Part shown: in pieces, positions 1 to 4,648 of the stretch
Layout: every line of letters starts with the position of its first letter
Numbering within the stretch: position 1 is the first letter of the stretch
Assembly: GCA_001791425.1 (NCBI GenBank)
Contig: MGEP01000057.1
Location: forward strand, 1-8,271
Reading direction: 5' to 3'
Length of the DNA stretch: 8,271 nt
Source of the DNA: Candidatus Uhrbacteria bacterium RIFCSPLOWO2_02_FULL_48_12
GTDB taxonomy: Bacteria; Patescibacteriota; Patescibacteriia; GWA2-46-9
The notes under the pieces: model-generated
The model's input: the letters and a program-made list of their open reading frames with translations, nothing else
Told to the model about the DNA's origin: nothing
The model's database searches: none
Program-made: the position numbers and the translations under genes

Positions 1-1212
1 AGTGGTCAGCTGATTCTCGCGCGTTTTTCTAGCCGCTAAGAAAACTAAACTTTGAACAAATAAGAAAGCAAACAACAAAGAAATAATCAGCAAACGCTGG
101 GCAGAGCGGGGCAAAGTTTGCAGGTATTCTCCGAGGCGATGAATTGCCGCGTCATAACGGCGTTGCGCAGAATTTTTGATATTTTGACGTCCCATATCAG
201 TTAAGATCGTGCTTGCCAGTTTGAAGGGAGCAAGAATTAAAAAGAGAGCAGTTCTTGCGAGCAGCGTCCATATTTTTCTCGCGGCGCGCCCCAGTCGCCA
301 TCCCCAGCTCGGCTTTGGCAGAGCGGCGGACTGGCCAGCGCGCCGCGGTTTTCTGGCGATCACTTGTTCCACCAGACGAGCGGCATTTTGCCAGAGGCGT
401 TTATAGAGCTTGCTATTTTGTCTGACTAAAAACGCGGAGGTACCCTTTTCTTTGTCGGACAAATTAAGCATTGATGAGGTGACTGCGACGGCGGGAGGAG
501 AGTCAGTCGCTAAAGGGCGCAACAATATGGCTCCAAATGTCCAGCGTCCGCCGGCTGTTCTAAAATGTCGCATGAGAATAGTTTCAATGCCTTCCCAAGT
601 GACGTCTGTTACTATTTTTTCCAGACGTTCCAAGCCAATGGTGTCAGTGATTGACGGCGTGCAAATTATCAGGACATCGTTGTTGCCGATTGGGCCAGAA
701 ACAATTGTCGCCGCGAGAGACGATTCATGCGCCCCGCCCAGGCGGGGCGAAGGGGTCTTTAAAATATCCAGCCAGCGATAGCGGGGCGTGCTATAGGAGG
801 CGCCGCTGAATTGATGGAGAAGATAGGCCTGAATGCCAGGTGTATGAGTCAGCCAAAGGTTATTACTCTTGATTGCTCCGAAACAGTAATGGACGGTCTC
901 GGGATTAAAGTTTTGTCCTTCGCGGCTAAGCTGCTGAAGTTTGTTGCGGGCTTTTTGTCGGGCAATGCTTAAAGCCCGCTCTACACTTATCATCGGATCT
1001 ACGGTAATGGTCTGGTAATATATTTCTTCAAGAAATTTTGCAAAGGCGGTGGCCCATGGCACGAGTGAACTGATATCCTCTATATGCAAAAGAATAAAAA
1101 AAGTGCCGAGCGTTAATTTTTTTTCGTCTAGAGAGTCGGCCACCCGCCCAGTGACTGTATCTAGCGAGATGCTTGAGGTTAGGTTAATGACGATTGTATG
1201 GCGTTGGTTCAT
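1..1212 (-). CDS. PPM/PP2C-like domain membrane protein (partial, C-terminus off the left edge)
   Basis: The minus strand is open for 404 codons from an ATG at 1212 to the window edge, with an in-frame TAA two codons upstream of that ATG, so the start is well bounded. Residues about 1-233 look like a divergent PPM (PP2C-type) phosphatase fold: a strand near 109-132 (HYCFGAI, then LWLTHTPGIQAYLLH), SGPIGNNDVLIICTPSITD near 172-190 in place of the usual gD-lll-tDGl segment, and a GGRWTFGAILL strand near 221-231. The metal-binding aspartates of active PPM enzymes are not evident. A basic linker follows, then hydrophobic stretches near 314-332 and 373-394, the second a strong membrane helix, so the remainder probably lies across the membrane. 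It is divergent from the gene at 1359. Reading frame certain; the PPM assignment is inferred from strand pattern only, and a pseudophosphatase or unrelated fold remains possible. Confidence 0.75.
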   Translation of the reverse strand, partial: MNQRHTIVINLTSSISLDTVTGRVADSLDEKKLTLGTFFILLHIEDISSLVPWATAFAKFLEEIYYQTITVDPMISVERALSIARQKARNKLQQLSREGQNFNPETVHYCFGAIKSNNLWLTHTPGIQAYLLHQFSGASYSTPRYRWLDILKTPSPRLGGAHESSLAATIVSGPIGNNDVLIICTPSITDTIGLERLEKIVTDVTWEGIETILMRHFRTAGGRWTFGAILLRPLATDSPPAVAVTSSMLNLSDKEKGTSAFLVRQNSKLYKRLWQNAARLVEQVIARKPRRAGQSAALPKPSWGWRLGRAARKIWTLLARTALFLILAPFKLASTILTDMGRQNIKNSAQRRYDAAIHRLGEYLQTLPRSAQRLLIISLLFAFLFVQSLVFLAARKTRENQLTT

Positions 1213-1271
1213 GGGATATTATGACCGCGCCCTTGCGGTGCGCGACGGGGCGCCACCGGCCGGGGGCGAAT

Positions 1272-1300
1272 TTGACCGCTTCTTTTGATCATTATACTAT
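1272..1300 (+). promoter_or_regulatory. Candidate plus-strand promoter for the wHTH/NTase gene
   Basis: TTGACC at 1272-1277 is followed by overlapping -10 candidates: TATACT at 1293-1298 (15-bp spacer) and TACTAT at 1295-1300 (17-bp spacer). It overlaps the opposing TATAAT, so the two divergent promoters would share one AT-rich patch and probably compete. Confidence 0.35.
1291..1296 (-). promoter_or_regulatory. Candidate -10 of the minus-strand promoter
   Basis: Read on the minus strand these bases are a perfect TATAAT about 80 nt upstream of the ATG at 1212. No good -35 hexamer stands 16-18 nt further up. The transcript would carry a leader of roughly 70 nt that is strongly GC-rich (1215-1270) and can fold, for example ACCGC/GCGGT around a 6-nt loop near 1222-1237. 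Confidence 0.35.
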
Positions 1301-1358
1301 AAAAGCAGGTTAGCCACACGTTAAACGCGTCAGCGTATTTGCTTAAGAATTTGAGCCA

Positions 1359-1991
1359 ATGACCATTTTAGAGCGACTTTTTGGAGCTGGCGAATTTATT
1401 CGCCTTCTTCGTTTTTATCTTTTTCATCCTGAGGAGGATTTCACGGTCACTGAACTTAGGCGTCAGCTCAAGGGCCGTTCCTCAAAAACATTAAAAATCC
1501 TGCACGAGCTTACGATCCTGGGATGTTTAACGGCCGGCGTTCGTTCAGACACTGGCGAGACAACCTATCGCATCGATCCGGGCTGGCTTTTGTTCGCGGA
1601 GTTACGGGCGTTGTTCATGAAGGCCCAGCTGTTGATTGAACATGATTTAGTAAGACGTTTACAAAAAGCCGGCCGGCTAAGATTGCTGATCCTCGCTGGC
1701 CTGTTTGTGGGCGAGCGGCAGGGAGCGACCGATCTCTTGATTGTCGGGCAAGTTAACCGACAGCAGATATCAAGGCTGTTCAAGAGATTTGAGCGAGATT
1801 TAAATGAAGAGGTTAAATATACGGTCATGAGCTCCAATGAATATCGCTATCGCAAAGACGTAGGCGATCGTTTTCTTTATGACATTTTGGAGTGTCGGCA
1901 TTTGGTGGTGATTGACACCATGCAGCGTCAGCGTCGCGCTGTTGCCCGACCGTCATCTGTAAGCCGTCGCCGTCGCCGTAAGAAGAGGTAA
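1359..1991 (+). CDS. Winged-helix protein fused to a degenerate MNT-type nucleotidyltransferase domain
   Basis: A 210-residue protein. Residues about 10-75 form a winged-helix DNA-binding domain (FTVTELRRQL, then SSKTLKILHELTILGCL, then the wing TGETTYRID). Residues about 105-185 match a small MNT-type nucleotidyltransferase: LLILAGLFVGERQGATDLLIVG lines up with the family pattern GSrarGea..SDiDLLvvG. The Ser of the GS motif is Leu here and only one aspartate (D125) remains of the DxD pair, so catalysis is doubtful. The C-terminal 25 residues are very basic, ending RRRRRKKR, which suggests nucleic-acid binding. Only a weak GAG (1353-1355) precedes the start. It lies 15 nt upstream of the TsaB-like gene and is probably co-transcribed with it. 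Likely a transcription regulator or an antitoxin-like relative; the target is unknown. Confidence 0.85.
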   Translation: MTILERLFGAGEFIRLLRFYLFHPEEDFTVTELRRQLKGRSSKTLKILHELTILGCLTAGVRSDTGETTYRIDPGWLLFAELRALFMKAQLLIEHDLVRRLQKAGRLRLLILAGLFVGERQGATDLLIVGQVNRQQISRLFKRFERDLNEEVKYTVMSSNEYRYRKDVGDRFLYDILECRHLVVIDTMQRQRRAVARPSSVSRRRRRKKR

Positions 1992-2006
1992 GGCCATTGA
2001 GGTTAG

Positions 2007-2393
2007 ATGCTGTTAGTTATTGCGCCAACAGACGGTGGAGTTCTAAAAATTTTTTTAACTGCTCGTTTGCACAAGATAGCGTATGAACGAGGTCATCTTA
2101 TTCGCTCGCATCGCTTGGGCGGTATATTGCCGTTGCTTATCAAATTTTGCCGAGAGCATAAAATATCATTTTCTGATTTAGATGGCATTGCGGTTGTACT
2201 TAGTGCAGGATCATTTACTACCACGCGCTTAGTTGTTTCTCTTGTCAACGTTATTGGCTGGATTTATGATTTGAGAATTGTTTCATTGCGCTCGGCAGAA
2301 AAGATAGCGCCTCTGAAATTGAAATCCGGATTTCGCGGCTTTGTAAAGCCGGTTTATGGCGGCATACCAAACATCACTTTGAAAAAAGAATAA
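2007..2393 (+). CDS. tsaB: Short TsaB (YeaZ)-like protein, t6A tRNA modification
   Basis: TsaB is the non-catalytic ASKHA-fold partner of TsaD in making N6-threonylcarbamoyladenosine at position 37 of ANN-decoding tRNAs. Here LPLLIKFCREHKISFSDLDGIAVV followed by SAGSFTTTRLVVSLVNVIGW aligns with the TsaB core (LLPlI..ll...g....dld.IaVg.GPGSFTGlRig...akgla). The start MLLVIAPTDGG takes the place of the usual LaIDTS strand. At 128 residues it is little more than the N-terminal half of typical proteins of about 220-230 residues, and GPGSFTGLR has drifted to SAGSFTTTR. A Shine-Dalgarno-like GAGG at 1999-2002 supports the ATG. It is the last gene before an intrinsic terminator. The fold assignment is fairly secure; retained function is not. 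Confidence 0.65.
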   Translation: MLLVIAPTDGGVLKIFLTARLHKIAYERGHLIRSHRLGGILPLLIKFCREHKISFSDLDGIAVVLSAGSFTTTRLVVSLVNVIGWIYDLRIVSLRSAEKIAPLKLKSGFRGFVKPVYGGIPNITLKKE

Positions 2394-2428
2394 GATATCC
2401 ACATCTTTTGTAACTTCTCTGTTTAATG

Positions 2429-2456
2429 ACCCTGCATAGCGGGGTTTTTTGTTTTA
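2429..2456 (+). terminator. Rho-independent terminator after the TsaB-like gene
   Basis: A stem of six base pairs (CCCTGC with GCGGGG, including one T-G wobble) closes an ATA loop, can be extended by an A-T pair, and is followed by TTTTTTGTTTTATTTT. It begins about 35 nt after the stop at 2393 and separates this transcript from the dcw operon. Confidence 0.85.
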
Positions 2457-2498
2457 TTTTAGCCACAAATCACTAAGTAGTTGCATGCTAGGTGGTTT

Positions 2499-2601
2499 CC
2501 CCGCACCTTTTGGCGCCAAGAATGCCAATATCAAACGCAGTTTTATGGCTATAATCCCATGCTTAGTAGCCAAAGAACACCATAGCTGTAAAGGTGCGGG
2601 G
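2499..2601. repeat. 103-bp element with perfect 12-bp terminal inverted repeats
   Basis: CCCCGCACCTTT at 2499-2510 is the exact reverse complement of 2590-2601. A 3-bp TTT lies directly outside each arm. Inside is a second inverted repeat, TGGCTA (2546-2551) with TAGCCA (2567-2572), and the palindrome TTGGCGCCAA (2510-2519). There is no ORF. Length, C-rich left end and G-rich right end resemble the elements at 3170 and 4543. It could be a small mobile element or a structured RNA. It ends one base before the mraZ -35 box. Confidence 0.65.
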
Positions 2602-2602
2602 T

Positions 2603-2631
2603 TTGACCATATTACAAAAGTGGTGTAAAAT
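2603..2631 (+). promoter_or_regulatory. Promoter of the mraZ (dcw) operon
   Basis: TTGACC (2603-2608), a 17-bp spacer and TAAAAT (2626-2631) form a near-consensus sigma-70-type promoter. Predicted transcription start is about 2637-2640, giving a leader of 45-80 nt depending on which mraZ start is used. The first MraZ box lies between -35 and -10. Confidence 0.75.
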
Positions 2632-2665
2632 AATATCTAAGTGGTAAAAAGTGGATAAATGTGGG
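2617..2665 (+). promoter_or_regulatory. Putative MraZ operator: four phased GTGG boxes
   Basis: GTGG cores occur at 2620, 2641, 2651 and 2661, each preceded by an A-rich segment (AAAGTGG, TAAGTGG, AAAGTGG, AATGTGG). The last three have an exact 10-bp period and the first is 21 bp (two turns) away. MraZ is known to bind tandem GTGG/TGGG-type repeats of about 10-bp period in front of its own gene. The boxes overlap the promoter and the start of the transcript, which fits autorepression. Confidence 0.7.
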
Positions 2666-2715
2666 TATAAACTATTAAATTTGTGAACAACCAAGCGTCA
2701 TTTTCTAAAAAATCA

Positions 2716-3147
2716 ATGTTTATAGGCGAATATTCGCATACTATGGACGCGAAAGGGCGCCTTGCTATACCTGTTAAATTTCGTCATTTGTTTTCCGATG
2801 GGGCAGTGGTAACTAGAGGTTTGGACTCTTGCCTTTTTCTATATCCGCAAAAAGAATGGCAGGCCTTGGCCGAGAAGCTCGCCACTTTGCCTCTGGCGCA
2901 AGCCAATACGCGGGCATTTGCGCGGCTAATGCTGGCTGGCGCCATGGAGGTTGTTTTGGATAAGCAAGGTCGTGTGATGATTCCAGAGTATCTCCGTTCA
3001 TACGCCTCTTTAAAAAAGAGCATTGTGGTGACCGGTTTATTTAATCGTCTGGAGCTCTGGAGTGCGGACAATTGGGAATCGTATCGGCAGGGGACAGAGC
3101 AAAATAGCGGAGCGATTGCCGAGGCCTTGAATAATTTGGGAGTTTAG
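2716..3147 (+). CDS. mraZ: MraZ, transcriptional regulator of the dcw cluster
   Basis: MraZ is a ring-forming DNA-binding protein with two SpoVT/AbrB-like half-domains that regulates the dcw operon. The protein starts MFIGEYSHTMDAKGRLAIPVKFR, the family signature, and both DxxGR motifs are present (DAKGR at about 11-15, DKQGR in the second half followed by MIPEYLR). From the ATG at 2716 it has 143 residues, a normal length for the family. A GTG at 2683 is in frame and would add MNNQASFSKKS; neither start has a clear Shine-Dalgarno, and I chose 2716 because family conservation begins exactly there. It is the first operon gene, directly behind its likely operator. The stop is followed by 22 nt and then the first start-codon element. 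Confidence 0.93.
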   Translation: MFIGEYSHTMDAKGRLAIPVKFRHLFSDGAVVTRGLDSCLFLYPQKEWQALAEKLATLPLAQANTRAFARLMLAGAMEVVLDKQGRVMIPEYLRSYASLKKSIVVTGLFNRLELWSADNWESYRQGTEQNSGAIAEALNNLGV

Positions 3148-3169
3148 AAACGAAACGTATGTCAATATG

Positions 3170-3273
3170 CCCCCACTACTAGTTGAGTATGCTGTGGCTA
3201 ATACGTTCTATTATGACAATGACCAATACACAACGAATAAAACATTCTGGCTTAGACCGGACTAGTGTGGGGG
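3170..3273 (+). repeat. Start-codon element copy 1, upstream of rsmH
   Basis: The left arm CCCCCAC-T-ACTAGT (3170-3183) pairs with ACTAGTGTGGGGG (3261-3273): 13 base pairs with one bulged T. TATG stands immediately outside both ends (3166-3169 and 3274-3277), and the right-hand one contains the rsmH start codon. Inside are a GTAT/ATAC hairpin (3187-3190 with 3201-3204) and TCTGG/CCGGA (3246-3250 with 3257-3261). Compared by eye it is about three-quarters identical to 4543-4647. The G-run at 3269-3273 is one base from the ATG, so the folded arm would mask the ribosome landing site. Confidence 0.85.
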
Positions 3274-3274
3274 T

Positions 3275-4201
3275 ATGCTTGACCATGTTCCAGTTCTTCT
3301 TAAAGAAGTTATTGAATCTCTGGATCCGCAGCCGGGACAGAATTTTGTGGACGGAACTTTTGGCGGCGGCGGACATACGCGGGCAATATTGGCGCGCCTT
3401 GGGCCCGCGGGACGACTCTTTGTTTTTGATCTTGACCCCGTGTCCATCAGTGCCGCTCGTTTGCTCGGGCCGAACGTTGAGTGCTGGCAAAAGAATTTCC
3501 GTCAGTTAGAGGAAACCATAAAATATGTCTCTCCCCATCTTCCTATCCATGGCGTGGTATTGGATCTCGGTATATCGTCAATACAACTTAGCGACCCAGC
3601 GCTCGGTCTTTCGTTTCAGGAAAAGGGGCCGCTTAATATGCGCCTCGGGCGCGATAAAGGTATGACCGCCGCCGTCATAGTTAATACGTGGAGAGAAAAT
3701 GATCTGGCCGCTCTCATTCGCGAATTGGGCGAAGAGAGGCAGGCTAAGCAAATTGCCAAAGCCATTGTCAATCGCCGTCATGAGGCACCGTTTGTTTTCA
3801 CTACCGATTTAGCGGAAGTTATCGCGTGCGTTTGGCGGCGCCGCGGTTCAATGCAGCCGCGCCTTCACCCCGCCACTAAAACTTTTCAGGCCTTGCGTAT
3901 GGCCGTTAACGAGGAATTGGAGAATTTGCGCTGGGGCGTTAGGGGGGCCATAAGAATTTTGGCTAGTGGCGGACGCTTGGCTGTTATATCGTTTCATTCG
4001 CTGGAAGATCGTTTGGTGAAACAGTTGTTTAAGGAGGCCTCCCGAGAATGCATCTGTCCGCCGTCAGCTCCGCGCTGTGTCTGTGCCCGAAAACCGTTGG
4101 GTCGGATTTTGACCAAGAAACCGGTTAGGCCGAGCCCCCTGGAAATAACAGATAATCCGCGCGCGCGCAGCGCCAAACTTAGAGTATGGCAAAAGCTTTA
4201 A
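3275..4201 (+). CDS. rsmH: RsmH (MraW), 16S rRNA m4C1402 N4-methyltransferase
   Basis: RsmH uses SAM to methylate N4 of cytidine 1402 in the decoding centre of the 30S subunit. At 308 residues it has family length. Signatures: MLDHVPVLLKEV at the N-terminus, the SAM loop FVDGTFGGGGHT (about 24-35), VVLDLGISSIQLSDPALGLSF (about 94-114), NMRLG, the HPATKTFQALRMAVNEELENL block (about 198-218) and ISFHSLEDRLVKQ (about 238-250). Two CxC pairs (C259/C261, C268/C270) near the C-terminus resemble the Cys cluster of many RsmH proteins. The start is fixed by homology. The only G-rich segment upstream is part of the inverted-repeat arm and sits just 1 nt from the ATG, so translation initiation may depend on that element. 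The stop is one base before the next gene's ATG. Confidence 0.97.
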   Translation: MLDHVPVLLKEVIESLDPQPGQNFVDGTFGGGGHTRAILARLGPAGRLFVFDLDPVSISAARLLGPNVECWQKNFRQLEETIKYVSPHLPIHGVVLDLGISSIQLSDPALGLSFQEKGPLNMRLGRDKGMTAAVIVNTWRENDLAALIRELGEERQAKQIAKAIVNRRHEAPFVFTTDLAEVIACVWRRRGSMQPRLHPATKTFQALRMAVNEELENLRWGVRGAIRILASGGRLAVISFHSLEDRLVKQLFKEASRECICPPSAPRCVCARKPLGRILTKKPVRPSPLEITDNPRARSAKLRVWQKL

Positions 4202-4202
4202 T

Positions 4203-4529
4203 ATGATTTACGGCTGGCGACATAATAGTAATAAAAAAAATCCTGGCCATTATTCGCCTTGGCTTAAGCGTTCGGGTATTGTCACAGTTGTATTATTGAT
4301 TATTGTTTACATCGGTTTAACTAACGATGTTGCCACTCAAGGTTATAGATTAAAGACTCTTCAGCAGGAAACCAAGCGGCTGGAAGAAACCAACGCGGAG
4401 CTTGCCATTCAAGTGGCCGCGACCGAGTCGCTTCAGCGCTTGGAATCAGCCAGCCATTCATTAGCTCTCACTCCCCTTGAGAATATTGAATATCTGACAA
4501 CTCCCGTTACCGCTGTTGCTGTTCGCTAG
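4203..4529 (+). CDS. ftsL: FtsL-like septum protein
   Basis: FtsL is a small bitopic protein that with FtsB and FtsQ activates the FtsW-FtsI septal synthase. This 108-residue protein has a short basic cytoplasmic tail, one membrane helix (about residues 25-39, GIVTVVLLIIVYIGL), then a coiled-coil-prone heptad region (about 48-85, YRLKTLQQETKRLEETNAEL) and a short tail ending in a typical LTTPVTAVAVR-like strand. Sequence similarity is low, as usual in this family, so the call rests on topology, size and position between rsmH and ftsI. It starts one base after the rsmH stop, so translational coupling is likely. The gene ends 13 nt before the second start-codon element. Confidence 0.8.
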   Translation: MIYGWRHNSNKKNPGHYSPWLKRSGIVTVVLLIIVYIGLTNDVATQGYRLKTLQQETKRLEETNAELAIQVAATESLQRLESASHSLALTPLENIEYLTTPVTAVAVR

Positions 4530-4542
4530 GGCACAGGGTATC

Positions 4543-4647
4543 CTCCCACTACTAGTTGGGCACGCTCTGGTCAGCGCATTCTAATATGACAATAATCAAC
4601 AGACGATTAATCAAACATCTTGGCTTAAGCCGGGACTAGTGTGGGGG
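4543..4647 (+). repeat. Start-codon element copy 2, upstream of ftsI
   Basis: The left arm CTCCCAC-T-ACTAGT (4543-4556) pairs with ACTAGTGTGGGGG (4635-4647), with one T-G wobble replacing a C-G pair of copy 1 and the same bulged T. The outside flanks are TATC (4539-4542) on the left and TATG (4648-4651, containing the ftsI ATG) on the right. Internal hairpins are G-C-A-C/G-C-G-C (4560-4563 with 4574-4577, one A-C mismatch) and TCTTGG/CCGGGA (4618-4623 with 4630-4635). It shares the conserved middle TATGACAAT with copy 1 and is aligned the same way to its start codon. Confidence 0.85.
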
Positions 4648-4648
4648 T

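Noticed and set aside
209..1288. Plus-strand open frames at 209-406, 410-781 and 1049-1288
   Set aside because: They lie antisense to one uninterrupted 404-codon minus-strand frame with domain-like sequence; their translations show no family features.
3167..3265. A 32-codon ORF inside the element upstream of rsmH (from the ATG in the left TATG), with a similar reading in copy 2
   Set aside because: Copy 2 has ATC instead of ATG and an in-frame TAA after 14 codons, and the differences between copies are mostly amino-acid changing, so the conservation is not coding.
3267..3273. GTGGGGG next to the rsmH and ftsI ATGs as MraZ boxes or as a normal Shine-Dalgarno
   Set aside because: Each site has one box rather than a phased series, and the G-run is only one base from the ATG, too close for standard Shine-Dalgarno pairing. 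A single weak role cannot be excluded.
3170..3274. Identity with the known mraW RNA motif
   Set aside because: That motif is known from Actinobacteria and has a characteristic CUUCCCC loop, which I do not find; this element also occurs in front of ftsI.
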